From NCBI GenBank assembly GCA_016284295.1, contig JAEEOP010000032.1:1-64000 (forward strand): a stretch of DNA of 64,000 nucleotides, written 5' to 3'. Below the pieces are notes generated by a model, which saw only the letters and a list, made by a program, of their open reading frames with translations, had not been told where the DNA came from and did no database searches. Below are positions 8,130 to 17,275 of this stretch, one piece after another. A program made the position numbers and the translations under genes. The first letter of the stretch is position 1, and every line of letters starts with the position of its first letter. Source of the DNA: Methanomassiliicoccaceae archaeon. GTDB lineage: Archaea; Thermoplasmatota; Thermoplasmata; Methanomassiliicoccales; Methanomethylophilaceae.

Positions 8130-8921
8130 ATGAAGAGCGAACTGATCATCTCCGGCTCATGCATCGGATGCGGAGCATGCGTGAAGATATGCATCCGCGG
8201 ACACCTGGCGGTCGGCGAGGACCGCAGGGCAAGGGAGATTGATTCGCCATATTACTGCTTCAGATGCGGCCACTGCGAATCGGTGTGCCCCAAGAACGCG
8301 ATAACCCTGCGCGGATTTGAGGATGAGGTGCAGTCCCCGACCATCCTGCCTCCGGTGCAGGCCTCATCCCTTGCGGAGCTGTACAGGTACAGGCGCAGCC
8401 AGCGTTGGTTCGACCGCAGCTGCACCGAGGATGAGATCCGTTCCCTGATATCCTCGATCAGATACGCGCCAACCGCGGAAAACTCCCAGGCCGTCGAGTT
8501 CGCAGTCATCCAGGAACGCTTCGACGATTTCATGAGGCATTGCGCGGATATACTGAGGGAAGGCGGTCACGACCATCCGAGGATAGGCCAGTTCATAGAC
8601 TATGTGGACGGAGGCATGGAAGGGAAGAACAACCCCTTCACCTGGGAGGGAAGGCAGATCCTCATTGCCTTCTCCAAGGTGTCCACCGACGCCGTGATAG
8701 CCATGGAGGAGCTGGACCTGATGGCCACCGCCATGGGCCAGGGCGGATTCCATTCGAGGTGGATCCTACTGGCATCGGAGGACGATCCGGAGAGGTTCAT
8801 GTCGTTCTTCCCCGAGATAAGCGAGGGGCTGATGGCATACGCCGTGTTCATAATCGGACATCCTAGGCAGAAGTATAGGCGCACGGTGCCCAGAAACGAA
8901 CGCCGTCTGGTCATGATGTGA
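8130..8921 (+). CDS. Ferredoxin-domain nitroreductase
   Basis: A 263-residue fusion. Residues 1-60 hold two 4Fe-4S motifs (CIGCGACVKIC and CFRCGHCESVCP). The rest is a nitroreductase FMN fold beginning RYRRSQRWFDRSCTEDEIRSLI, where RRSxRxF is the FMN-binding start, followed by RYAPTAENSQ, and ending with FIIGHPRQKYRRTVPR, all typical of this family. Such proteins reduce nitro or quinone-like compounds, or act as electron bifurcation and flavin redox partners, using ferredoxin. The substrate is unknown. The gene stands alone; TATA-like ATTATCTC lies about 45 bases upstream. Confidence 0.85.
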   Translation: MKSELIISGSCIGCGACVKICIRGHLAVGEDRRAREIDSPYYCFRCGHCESVCPKNAITLRGFEDEVQSPTILPPVQASSLAELYRYRRSQRWFDRSCTEDEIRSLISSIRYAPTAENSQAVEFAVIQERFDDFMRHCADILREGGHDHPRIGQFIDYVDGGMEGKNNPFTWEGRQILIAFSKVSTDAVIAMEELDLMATAMGQGGFHSRWILLASEDDPERFMSFFPEISEGLMAYAVFIIGHPRQKYRRTVPRNERRLVMM

Positions 8922-9015
8922 TCCGCTTTCCGTTTCATCACAGTTAATGTCTTTTATCTCAAATACTGACAGAAGTGTGATTCGGTTTAAATAAAGGGTT
9001 AATTTCGCCTCGTCT

Positions 9016-9699
9016 ATGCTCAAGAAGGTCCTAGCAATGATGCTTTTCGTTGCTGCGGTTATCGCAGGTGCCTCAGTGGTCACCATGGACTCCGAGTCGG
9101 ACCTCGCTTCAGCAGAGGAATCCGAGATGCGTTCAGGGATTCCGCAGCCTATGGGCGGGATGGACCGCGGTCCGATGCCGTCCGAGCAGCCGTTCTTCGA
9201 CAGAGGAGATATGAGGATGTCCGCTCCTGCTCCCGGCCCCATGCCGGGCATGCCGCCGATGGATATGGCAAACGAGAGGCGGCCTATGGTCCCCATGGGC
9301 CCTCAGCCTCCGGAATACAATCATGATGCGACACCCGAGGACTTCGAGAAGATAATCCCCATCATGGTCGACGACGATATCTCCAGGTACGATCCCGGTT
9401 TCGTCGAGGATGCCATAGACTTCGCGAGGGAGAACGGAATGGCCGATGCCGCCGATATACTGTCCAAGAAGCTCCAGGATTTCCTGGCGACTGTGCAGGT
9501 GCTCAACGACATCTGCACCATGGACACACGCGCCAGCGGTCTCGAAGAGGATGCGGAAGACGAACCGGATCAGATAACCGTAGAGGATGCCCCTGAGGAG
9601 GATCCCGTAGTCTTCACAGAAGTCGACGAGGCTCCCCAGCAGCAGTTTTTCAAACCCGTTAGCTCACCAATCCAGGTGAACCTCCAGTTGGATCTGTGA
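9016..9699 (+). CDS. Secreted Met/Pro-rich protein of unknown function
   Basis: A 227-residue protein with a signal peptide (KKVLAMMLFVAAVIAGASVV, with probable cleavage after a short Ala-containing stretch). It then has a region of about 60 residues dense in Met, Pro and Gly (GPMPGMPPMDM and similar), an acidic helical part around residues 100-165 and an acidic tail. The Met-rich stretch is reminiscent of metal-binding or disordered linker sequence, but no family is recognised. A strong TATA-like TTTAAATAAAG (8986-8996) lies about 26 bases before the ATG, so the transcript is probably leaderless. Confidence 0.75.
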   Translation: MLKKVLAMMLFVAAVIAGASVVTMDSESDLASAEESEMRSGIPQPMGGMDRGPMPSEQPFFDRGDMRMSAPAPGPMPGMPPMDMANERRPMVPMGPQPPEYNHDATPEDFEKIIPIMVDDDISRYDPGFVEDAIDFARENGMADAADILSKKLQDFLATVQVLNDICTMDTRASGLEEDAEDEPDQITVEDAPEEDPVVFTEVDEAPQQQFFKPVSSPIQVNLQLDL

Positions 9700-9713
9700 G
9701 CGGAACCCCGCTC
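9698..9713 (+). terminator. Short hairpin after the secreted protein gene
   Basis: GAGCGG (9698-9703) and CCGCTC (9708-9713) pair around a 4-nt loop, overlapping the stop codon. The following T content is weak, so it is a possible terminator only. Confidence 0.35.
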
Positions 9714-9809
9714 GTTAGGACCTGATGCATTGTCGGATAGGCCGTGTCTCCCGATATTCTGCATCGAAACTCCAATTCAATCACAAATCCAACAAAGAGG
9801 CAATCAGAA

Positions 9810-9866
9810 ATGACAGTAAAGAACGCAAAGGCGTTTGGTGAAAATGACGGAGGTGTCATGGAATGA
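9810..9866 (+). CDS. Possible short upstream ORF (18 aa) before DUF4956
   Basis: An ATG at 9810 opens an 18-codon frame whose TGA overlaps the ATG of the DUF4956 gene (ATGA). An AGAGG sequence lies about 9 bases upstream of the ATG. The overlap suggests a leader peptide or translational coupling. The Shine-Dalgarno sequence of the next gene (GGAGGTG) lies inside this frame. It could equally be chance; 158 bases separate the hairpin at 9698 from the DUF4956 start. Confidence 0.25.
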   Translation: MTVKNAKAFGENDGGVME

Positions 9867-10546
9867 CCGACATCTTCGCAAGTATATTCGACACGGTATC
9901 GGGTATGGGCCCGGTGGAGTTCCTGACCTGCGTAGGGTCGGCATTGGCGATAGGGTTCGCGATCTCGGCGATCTACTCCTTCAGGAACAAGCACAGCAAG
10001 GGATTCGCACTCACGATCGGCGTGCTGCCTGCGATCGTCTCCGTGGTGATCATGGCCGTCAGCGGCGACATCGGAGCGGGTATCGCGGTCGCAGGGGCGT
10101 TCAGCCTCGTCAGGTTCAGGTCCGCACCCGGATCCGCCAAGGAGATCGCCGTGATCTTCCTCGCAATGGCATGCGGGCTCCTCATCGGAATGGGCCTCGT
10201 CGCATACTCCGCCATCTTTGCGGCGATAGTCTGTGCGGTCATCCTGATGTTCTCCGTGTTCAGGAAGGAGGCCGACGGCAGCGAGACCAAGATGGTCAAG
10301 ATCACCGTCCCCGAGGACCTTGACTTCACCACCGAGATAGACCCTATCATCAGCGAATGCACCGAGAGCATGGAGCTCGTCGAGGTCAAATCCGTCAACA
10401 TGGGAAGCATGTTCAGGCTCACATACGATGTGAGATTCAGAGAGGATGCCGACCAGAAGGCGATGATAGACAAGGTCCGCATCAGGAACGGCAACCTCGA
10501 GGTGGCCGTCGTGCGCAAGGACTTCGCCGAATCCAGGGGGCTATGA
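9863..10546 (+). CDS. DUF4956 membrane protein
   Basis: A 227-residue protein with four or five N-terminal helices including ALAIGFAISAIYSFRNKHSK and the family-typical GAGIAVAGAFSLVRFRSAPGSAKEI, then a cytoplasmic domain after residue 135 (VKITVPEDLDFTTEID...). DUF4956 proteins commonly sit beside VTC-type polyphosphate polymerases, as here. They are suspected to act at the membrane with them, but their activity is not established. Start 9863 follows GGAGGTG at 7 bases. The gene ends one base before the VTC ATG. Confidence 0.85.
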   Translation: MTDIFASIFDTVSGMGPVEFLTCVGSALAIGFAISAIYSFRNKHSKGFALTIGVLPAIVSVVIMAVSGDIGAGIAVAGAFSLVRFRSAPGSAKEIAVIFLAMACGLLIGMGLVAYSAIFAAIVCAVILMFSVFRKEADGSETKMVKITVPEDLDFTTEIDPIISECTESMELVEVKSVNMGSMFRLTYDVRFREDADQKAMIDKVRIRNGNLEVAVVRKDFAESRGL

Positions 10547-10547
10547 G

Positions 10548-11375
10548 ATGACGGCGATGATCTTCAAGAGGTACGAGCTGAAGTACCTGATGGACAGGGA
10601 GCAGACCGAAGGCCTCCTGGAATCCATGGAGGGCAGGATGGTGTTGGACGGATACGGCCACAGCCAGATCAACAACATCTACCTGGACACGGACAACTAC
10701 CTCCTGGCCCGCCGGTCCATAGAGAGGCCTCCTTACAAGGAGAAGCTCCGCTTCCGCAGCTACGGCGCTGCGGACGACGATTCGGAGGTCTTCGTGGAAC
10801 TGAAGAAGAAGTACGAGTCGGTGGTGTACAAGAGGCGTCTCTCCATGCCCCTCAGCGAGGCCATGGAGTGGTTCACCACCGACACCGACAGATTCCCGCA
10901 TACGCAGATAGGGAACGAGATAGACTATCTCAGGCACAGATACCCCGGGATCTGTCCGGCGATGCTCCTGTGCTACGAGAGGGAGGCGTACAGGTCCCTG
11001 GACGGTTCCGACCTGAGGATCACCCTCGACACGAACATCAGGGCAGGGACGGACAGCATCGACCTGAGGAACATCTCCGGGACCAGGAGGATGATGCCCG
11101 ACGGGTACACCCTGATGGAGGTCAAGACGATGTACGGGTTCCCCGGTTGGCTGAACTCGGCCCTGGAGGAGAACGGGATACTCAAGACCTCGTTCTCGAA
11201 GTACGGGAACGCATACAAGGAACTGGAGCTCGGATTGGGGTTCGAAGATCTCTACGGGCACAGGAGAGGCTGCGCCCTGGGCGCGGCAAGATTGAACGGT
11301 AGCGATGGTGCCTGCATACAGGCGGCCATCGGAGAGCAGCGCACGGCAATGGCCGGAGTGCAGAACATGGAATGA
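10548..11375 (+). CDS. VTC-domain polyphosphate polymerase-like protein
   Basis: A 275-residue protein with the VTC tunnel-domain motifs in order: FKRYELKYLM at the N-terminus, YKEKLRFRSYG (the K-x-R-x-R strand), VFVELKKKYESVVYKRR (E-x-KKK and KRR strands) and LMEVKTMYGFPGWL (the E-x-K metal/substrate strand). In yeast Vtc4 these basic strands bind triphosphate and build polyphosphate from ATP. Synthesis of polyphosphate is therefore likely but not proven, since related CYTH-like domains have other substrates. It is the middle gene of a three-gene operon between DUF4956 and a surface carbohydrate-binding protein. Confidence 0.85.
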   Translation: MTAMIFKRYELKYLMDREQTEGLLESMEGRMVLDGYGHSQINNIYLDTDNYLLARRSIERPPYKEKLRFRSYGAADDDSEVFVELKKKYESVVYKRRLSMPLSEAMEWFTTDTDRFPHTQIGNEIDYLRHRYPGICPAMLLCYEREAYRSLDGSDLRITLDTNIRAGTDSIDLRNISGTRRMMPDGYTLMEVKTMYGFPGWLNSALEENGILKTSFSKYGNAYKELELGLGFEDLYGHRRGCALGAARLNGSDGACIQAAIGEQRTAMAGVQNME

Positions 11376-11391
11376 TCGAAGGAGTGATAGA

Positions 11392-13239
11392 ATGAACGGA
11401 AAGACAGTGCTGGTGGCAATGCTCCTGGCAGCCATAGCCATCGGCGGGGCTGCGGTCTACATGATGGGCAGCTCAGGCAACAACAATACATCCGATGACA
11501 ACGGGGTCTCCGAGGTCATCGTCACGGGTGACGGGACAGGAACGACAGAAAAAGACGACACATCCTCATCCTCAGGTACTGAGGAGATAACGTTGGATAC
11601 CGGGGAGGACTCCTCCGCTGTGAACACAGGCGACCTGCAGATAGCCTGCGAGTCCGGAACCGCCGGCGCATACACTATCACAGAGGACGACGGGGAGGTC
11701 ACCGTGACCTTCTCAGGCATTACCGCGGCCACATCGTACTCCATATCGGGGACGCTGAACGGATGCATAGTGGTAGATGCCGGTTCCTTCGACTTCGAGC
11801 TCGTACTGGCAGGGGTCACCATAACCTCTTCGAAGAACGTGCCCATATCCATCACCGGGGACGAGAACGTAGCGATATCCGCCAAGAAAGACACAACCAA
11901 CTACATCTACGACAACCGCTCGGCCGTATCTGACGAGGACATCTCCGCAGCAATCCACAGCGATTGCGACCTGAAGCTCAAAGGCAAGGGAAAGCTCGTT
12001 GTGGTATCGGCTTCGAACAACGGTATCCACTCCAAGGACGACCTCGAGGTGAAGAACCTCACTCTGTACGTCACATGCGCGGACAATGCCCTGAAGGGGA
12101 ACGACAGCGTAACGATCACCTCCGGAACGATAGTGCTCAACGCCACATCGGGCGACGGGATCAAGACATCCAGCACGGACCTCAGCAGCAAAGGCGTACA
12201 ACGCGGAACCGTCACAGTGAACACAGATGACGGCGACACGACTCTCACCATCACCGCATACTGCGACGGCATAGACGCTGCATTCGATGTCGCCATGGCC
12301 GAGACCAGCGGATTCCTTACGGTCGACATCACAGCTGGAGTGAACGCCTCCGCATCCACCACGACGACATCGTCCACTTCCGTCTGGCCCGGGATGTGGG
12401 GCGGCAGGACCGGAGGTAACAGCTGGGGACAGATGGGTCCGGACAGCAGCGGCAACAGCAACAAGGCCGATTACTCCTGCAAGGGCATCAAGGCCGGGAA
12501 CGCCGTCACAATAACGGGCGGAACCATCTCCATCGACGCATTCGACGACGCTATACATGTGAACAGCGACGATGCGATGGAATCGGGGGTCACACCCGCC
12601 GGGGACGTGACGATCTCGGGAGGTACGGTCACTATCGTCAGCAAGGACGACGGTATCCATTCGGACGGAACGATCTCCATCACCGGAGGCACCGTCACGG
12701 TCAGCGGCAGTTACGAAGGCCTCGAAGGAGCATCCATCGAAATCACCGGAGGAATCGTATCGCTGAGGTCCAGCGATGACGGCGTCAATGCGACATCAGG
12801 CGGTCTGACCCTGTCCGGAGGATACCTCTACGTGTACGCTGGCGGGGACGGTCTGGACACCAACACTAGTGCAATCAGGTTCAATGGAACGAACGTCGTC
12901 ATCGTATCGACGAGCGGTGGCAACTCGGCCATCGATTCGGATTACAGCTACACCTACACCAAGGGAACTGTCCTTGCCATCTGTCCTTACGGGATGATCC
13001 AGGAGATAACAGGCTCCAGTGCATTCAAGTCGTACGGAACGATGAAGACCATCGGGACCTTGAGCAGCGGAAGCATCGTATCCGCCTCGGTCGGCGGAAC
13101 CCAGACTGTCGCGGTGAAGATGCCCGCATCCATGAACAATGCGGTAGCATTCTACATCGGGTCCTCAAGCGCCACAATCACCACAGGAAGCTCCGTCTCG
13201 GTCTCTCTGGACGACAACGGGGTCTACTTCAGGTCCTGA
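11392..13239 (+). CDS. Cthe_2159-like surface beta-helix (carbohydrate-binding) protein
   Basis: A 615-residue exported protein. An N-terminal signal/anchor helix (KTVLVAMLLAAIAIGGAAVYMM) is followed by a Ser/Thr/Asp-rich linker and then repeated beta-strand turns of the type GNAVTITGGTISID, GDVTISGGTVTIVSKDDGI and SIEITGGIVSLRSSDDGVNA. This matches the Cthe_2159 family of right-handed beta-helix proteins, one member of which binds acidic polysaccharide. A low-complexity Gly/Ser/Trp insertion lies around residues 325-365. The start is the ATG at 11392, 16 bases after the VTC stop. Together with DUF4956 and VTC it forms a cluster also common in bacteria. Confidence 0.8.
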   Translation: MNGKTVLVAMLLAAIAIGGAAVYMMGSSGNNNTSDDNGVSEVIVTGDGTGTTEKDDTSSSSGTEEITLDTGEDSSAVNTGDLQIACESGTAGAYTITEDDGEVTVTFSGITAATSYSISGTLNGCIVVDAGSFDFELVLAGVTITSSKNVPISITGDENVAISAKKDTTNYIYDNRSAVSDEDISAAIHSDCDLKLKGKGKLVVVSASNNGIHSKDDLEVKNLTLYVTCADNALKGNDSVTITSGTIVLNATSGDGIKTSSTDLSSKGVQRGTVTVNTDDGDTTLTITAYCDGIDAAFDVAMAETSGFLTVDITAGVNASASTTTTSSTSVWPGMWGGRTGGNSWGQMGPDSSGNSNKADYSCKGIKAGNAVTITGGTISIDAFDDAIHVNSDDAMESGVTPAGDVTISGGTVTIVSKDDGIHSDGTISITGGTVTVSGSYEGLEGASIEITGGIVSLRSSDDGVNATSGGLTLSGGYLYVYAGGDGLDTNTSAIRFNGTNVVIVSTSGGNSAIDSDYSYTYTKGTVLAICPYGMIQEITGSSAFKSYGTMKTIGTLSSGSIVSASVGGTQTVAVKMPASMNNAVAFYIGSSSATITTGSSVSVSLDDNGVYFRS

Positions 13240-13251
13240 AACCATCACCAA

Positions 13252-13284
13252 ACCTCCCTTTCGGGAGGTAAAACCCCTTTTTTC
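13252..13284 (+). terminator. Terminator of the DUF4956-VTC operon
   Basis: ACCTCCC (13252-13258) and GGGAGGT (13263-13269) form a perfect 7-bp stem with a TTTC loop, followed by a T6 run at 13278-13283. Confidence 0.75.
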
Positions 13285-13353
13285 ACCCCCTATTACGGCC
13301 CAACTCTATCAAGTCCCGTTCGGATTTTTCTACAATGAGCACGATTCATAGGC

Positions 13354-14286
13354 ATGGCCTACAGCGTCGAGATCATCGGGTCGGACCGCGCGGAGGAGCT
13401 CCTCTCGCTCCACGGGGGATCCAACTACTACAGGCAGAAAGCGGACATCAACGGCATCTGCATCGAGCTTTTCACGGAGAACAAGGACTTCAGCGACATG
13501 TGGTCCGACAACTTCTACCATATGTCCGACCACGTCCGCTCCCATGGGAGGATCTACTGCATCAACGACGGGTCCGGGCTCCATGCGGAATACGACATGT
13601 CCACGTACACCATGTTCCTGTTCGATTTCGACTACTACGGATGGATCAAGAGCGTCGGGCTGGGGATGGCGGGCAACATCCTTGAGAGGGGCCATTACGT
13701 CTACTCAGTTCACGGCGCGGCGATCGATGTGGACGGCAAGGGGGTGACTCTGATAGCACCCTCCAAGACCGGAAAGACCACACAGTCATGGGGACTCCTC
13801 AGGCTGGAGAACTCCCATCTCATCTCTGACGACTGGTATTTCGTCCAGTTCGGAAACGGAAGGCCCAGGATCACCGGTTCCGAGAGGAACTGCTACATCG
13901 ACGCTGATATCGGAGACGTGTGGGAGGAGTACAAGCCCCTGGTGACCGGCGTCAAATTCGACAACAAGGGCAGAGGAATAGGCAACGTCAGATGGGTGAG
14001 GGGCGACGGTGCCGTCATCCCCAAGACGTCCATGAGCACGGTCATCCTGCTGAAGAGGGATCCCGAGGATCCTGAGCTCTGCAGGGAGATGGCGGTTGAT
14101 GATGCCCTGTCCTATCTGGAATCGCACGATTTCTGCAACCCGCATCAGCTGATCCGCGACGAAGCCAGCATCGCTCTGCGCAGGGAGTTCTTTAGAAGAT
14201 ACCTGTCCGAGTGCAAGGTGTACATGGTCAACACCACATCGCCCGCCAGGGAGACGCAGGAAAGGATCCGCTCCCTCATCGGATGA
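13354..14286 (+). CDS. HPr kinase-like P-loop protein
   Basis: A 310-residue protein. The central motif VTLIAPSKTGKTTQSWGL (about residues 134-151) is a Walker A loop, and LISDDWYFVQ shortly after resembles the D-D strand of HprK/PEPCK-type kinases. The N-terminal 100 residues are unlike bacterial HprK. The likely activity is phosphoryl transfer to a small molecule or protein, but the substrate is unknown; archaea generally lack HPr. Its end overlaps the end of sfsA on the other strand by 11 bases. A T-rich TATA-like element lies about 28 bases before the ATG. Confidence 0.65.
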   Translation: MAYSVEIIGSDRAEELLSLHGGSNYYRQKADINGICIELFTENKDFSDMWSDNFYHMSDHVRSHGRIYCINDGSGLHAEYDMSTYTMFLFDFDYYGWIKSVGLGMAGNILERGHYVYSVHGAAIDVDGKGVTLIAPSKTGKTTQSWGLLRLENSHLISDDWYFVQFGNGRPRITGSERNCYIDADIGDVWEEYKPLVTGVKFDNKGRGIGNVRWVRGDGAVIPKTSMSTVILLKRDPEDPELCREMAVDDALSYLESHDFCNPHQLIRDEASIALRREFFRRYLSECKVYMVNTTSPARETQERIRSLIG

Positions 14287-14983
14287 TCCTCAGACGGCAC
14301 TCCACCGGGGAGCCCACCGTCATGGAATCGGGTGTCACCACGCAGTCGTAGGCGAGGACGCACACCCCATCCTCAAGCACACGGGACAGGGCCTCCCCGA
14401 AAGCGGGATCCGTGGCGTAGTTCGGAACGAAATAGGATACTGGCCTCATCTGTATGATCAGTACGACCTACGATTCGTAACCTTCATCCAAAGCATCCCT
14501 CAGGCCAAGGAGATGCTTGAGTCCCCTTTCCGTTGGGGCGTCCGGGAAGGAGCACACGCCGTCGTTCTCCAATGTCACGCCCTTCACCTCGGCGAAGACC
14601 TTCCTGTCGCCGTCCTCGATGTAGAAGTCGAAGCGGGAGTCGCCATGGACGGTCTCGGGGAAGATGCGGGGGTCCTTGAAGAGGCCGGATATCGGTATAA
14701 ATTCCTTGAAAGCGGCATTGGGGGCCTGGGAATCGATGTTGATGAGCACATCTCCCTTGTAAACTGCGATAAGATCGTAGCGGGTCTTTCTGGATGGGTT
14801 GTCGGAATCATACAGGATGCATCTGGCGCCCGGGACGAGGATCTCCTTGCATCTCCCGGTGTTCTTGACGTGACATCTTACTACAGGGTCTGGCACATCC
14901 CCTTCGCCTTTGATCCGGACGTTGGCGATGAACCTGTTGGGCCTGTCTATGAATGTCCCTTGAATCACACGGTCGTACTTCAT
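14276..14983 (-). CDS. sfsA: SfsA family protein with an in-frame UAG (probable pyrrolysine)
   Basis: The N-terminal part reads YDRVIQGTFIDRPNRFIANV, then HVKNTGRCKEILVPGARC, KVFAEVKGVTLE and FPDAPTERGLKHL, all SfsA landmarks (OB-like domain plus nuclease-like fold). TAG occurs at codon 172 (14470-14468), after DEGYES. The same frame continues for 63 sense codons (VVLIIQM...YFVPNYATDPAFGEAL...GVCVLAYDC) to TGA at 14278-14276. This tail is the expected SfsA C-terminus, and with it the protein reaches the usual length of about 235 residues. UAG is probably read through as pyrrolysine. ATG 14983 is chosen over 14989 because of a GGTGG about 7 bases upstream. SfsA binds nucleic acid; its role is unclear. 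Confidence 0.85.
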
Positions 14984-15047
14984 TTCCATCCACCGATTCG
15001 TTCCGAATCGGAGAGTCGTTGCAGGGATTTTCTTCGTTGAAAAACCC

Positions 15048-15463
15048 TTGACGCTAACATCGGTAAGCATCAAGGTAATGGAGTTTGGGGGTATAATTAG
15101 TTTAACAGTTCGAGGGGTCATCCAAAAAGGGCATCATCCACCGAGTTCGTCGCGGTCTTCAACAGCGATAAGTCTGGTGATAGTCGAATTGATTGTCGCT
15201 TTATGTTCGTTCTTCATTCTTCCTGATACGATTGCAAGGCACTGGGGTGTCGGCGGGACCAGTTATGGCAGTCGATATACGTATTCGGTGCGCCTGTCCT
15301 CGCGGGGATTGTCACCGCAGCGGCCAGCATGTTTTCGAGATGGTACGAGAAGCGTGATCCTGTTGAAGGGGAGACGCTGTATTACGTGATGCTCTTCGTG
15401 TCCTTCATGATGATTTTTGTCGGATTCTTTGGAATATCCCTGATACTTGCGACTAATTTTTGA
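15048..15463 (+). pseudogene. Frameshifted DUF1648-like membrane protein
   Basis: One frame encodes a helix followed by ILPDTIARHWGVGG, the PxxIPxHW-type motif of DUF1648/SdpI-like proteins, and is intact to about 15285. The homologous continuation (VFGAPVLAGIVTAAASMF ... MIFVGFFGISLILATNF, then TGA at 15461-15463) lies in the next frame, starting at about 15284. So one frameshift near 15283-15290 breaks a gene of about 125 codons. The start is uncertain. The remaining DNA to 15691 shows no convincing gene. Confidence 0.55.
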
Positions 15464-15691
15464 CCCCTTTAACCTCGCGAAGAAGATTGAATGTACTCCT
15501 GTTTTATTGCATGAGCGGAGCGCGGCCTCGGATAATGCTCCCAAGAACCAGTTAACACTATGTTCCTAAATGGTGGCAGGAAACAGCGGTTTCGTTCAAA
15601 TACTGAATCCTGCCTAGAAAAAACGTTTCCGTATCAGGTTATTCACGGCTCGGCGGGATAACCGAACAATATTGGATGCCCGATAACGGAT

Positions 15692-15898
15692 TCACTTGTC
15701 CTGATCCTTTTCGAAAATACCTTTCCTCTTCAGGACCTCCCTTGAGGCTATCAGCGCTATGAAGGCGATGATGCTAACGGTCATGTATATGAATCCCGTA
15801 TATTCGGACAGCAGATCGCACCAATACGATATCAGATACGGGACATAGATCAGAGCCAGGCAGACGGCCATCAGTATGTTGTACGATGTCTCTTTCAT
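15692..15898 (-). CDS. Small two-helix membrane protein (68 aa)
   Basis: A 68-residue protein with two hydrophobic helices (ILMAVCLALIYVPYLI and IYMTVSIIAFIALIA) and a basic C-terminus (REVLKRKGIFEKDQDK). No family is recognised. It is a single gene with a clear ATG and TGA. Confidence 0.55.
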   Translation of the reverse strand: MKETSYNILMAVCLALIYVPYLISYWCDLLSEYTGFIYMTVSIIAFIALIASREVLKRKGIFEKDQDK

Positions 15899-15991
15899 AA
15901 AACAACCTCATTGGCCGTGGGGGTTATTAGGGGTGTCGGATACGGGATGACGATTGTCATTCCGAAGATTAGTCCATCGGAATGAAATCCC

Positions 15992-17179
15992 TCACCTTTC
16001 CAGCAGCCAATCCAGAAGGTTTACGTGGAACAGCCCGTCAGGAAGATCAGTCACGAACGTGTCCATTGACAGTACTGTCTTAGGGTAGTTATCGCGTATC
16101 AGACGGAACGGCGATATCTCGCGATCGTATGTATCCTCGGCAAGCATGGACAGTGTCACTTGGAAGTACTGTATCTCATTCCCCCTGCGGGCGGTAAAGT
16201 CCACTTCCTTATCGCCGTATTTCCCCACGACGACCTCATAACCCCTCCTGATGAGTTCCAGATAGACGATATTCTCAATCTGCCTGCTGATGTCCTCCCT
16301 TGACGATATTCCCAGGACTGCGTTCCTCATGCCTGTGTCCGAAACGTAGTACTTCTCCAGTGTGTCCAGAAGCTTCTTCCCACGGATATCGTACCGTTCC
16401 GCCTTGTGGATGAGAAAGGCCTTCTGCAGAGCATTGAGATAGTTTCTCACCTTCTCCGGATCTTTCTTTATGGTGACGGCTATGTTGTTTGCACTGGTTA
16501 TGTTTCCGATGTTCGAATAAAGGAATCTTGTTATATCGGTCAGCGTCGCTATGTCCCCGCCTTTGCAGTTCCTGATCACGTCCTTCATCATGATGGTGTT
16601 GAACAGTCCAACAAGGTGATCGTGTTCGAACATCTCGTCCGCATCCGGATCTATTACCGGGAGGGAACCGCTGCGTATGTATTGGTAGAAACGTTCGTTC
16701 CTGTCCCCGGGATGGAGTTCGAGGAATTCACCGAACGATAACGGGAGCATCAGCAGTTCGGTGTAACGGCCCGAGATGTACGTTGAGAGATCGCTTGAAA
16801 GGAGATAGGCGTTGGAACCTGTGATGTAGATGTCCGCATCGTAATCCGTCTGAAGGGAATTGACGGCACGCTCCCAATGCTCCACAGCCTGCACTTCATC
16901 GAGGAACACATAGGTCCTTTTCCCGGTATAGCGCCTGTCGATCTCTTCAAGCAGTTTCATGTAATCCGTTACATGGGCAAGGGTCTTCGATTCGAAGTTG
17001 AGATGGATGATCCTATCATCCGGTACTCCCGATTCCCTGAGAGCGGAGATGTACTGTTTCATCAGCACGGTCTTCCCGCTGCGCCTCATACCCGTTATGA
17101 TCTTCACTGTGTCCGGGCGGTCCCTGCCGGAAAGGAGCCTGTCGAGGTAGACTTTTCTTATCACTTCTTCCATGGACAT
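15992..17179 (-). CDS. AAA_14/DUF4143 family ATPase
   Basis: A 395-residue protein of the common prokaryotic AAA_14 + DUF4143 type. Walker A is GMRRSGKTVLMKQ (about residues 29-41), Walker B is YVFLDEVQ followed by WERAVNSL, and the ITGSNAYLLSS sensor strand is present. The C-terminal DUF4143 part includes RKLLDTLEKYYVSDTGMRNAVLG and the nuclease-like EVDFTARRGNEIQYFQV. The role of this family is unknown; many are thought to act in DNA handling or toxin-antitoxin-like functions. A TATA-like TTTAATAAATT about 20 bases upstream suggests a leaderless start; ATG 17173 is an alternative. Confidence 0.85.
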   Translation of the reverse strand: MSMEEVIRKVYLDRLLSGRDRPDTVKIITGMRRSGKTVLMKQYISALRESGVPDDRIIHLNFESKTLAHVTDYMKLLEEIDRRYTGKRTYVFLDEVQAVEHWERAVNSLQTDYDADIYITGSNAYLLSSDLSTYISGRYTELLMLPLSFGEFLELHPGDRNERFYQYIRSGSLPVIDPDADEMFEHDHLVGLFNTIMMKDVIRNCKGGDIATLTDITRFLYSNIGNITSANNIAVTIKKDPEKVRNYLNALQKAFLIHKAERYDIRGKKLLDTLEKYYVSDTGMRNAVLGISSREDISRQIENIVYLELIRRGYEVVVGKYGDKEVDFTARRGNEIQYFQVTLSMLAEDTYDREISPFRLIRDNYPKTVLSMDTFVTDLPDGLFHVNLLDWLLER

Positions 17180-17275
17180 ATATCGCTGTCAATTTATTAA
17201 ATTTAACGGAAATTTCCGCTAAAGTTATTTTCAGAATCAAGTTTAGAGGATAAATCATAAGGTTTTTACATTTCC

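Noticed and set aside
13354-14286. Bona fide HPr kinase/phosphorylase
   Set aside because: Only the P-loop region resembles HprK; the N-terminal part differs and no HPr or PTS gene is visible, so a generic HprK-like call is safer.
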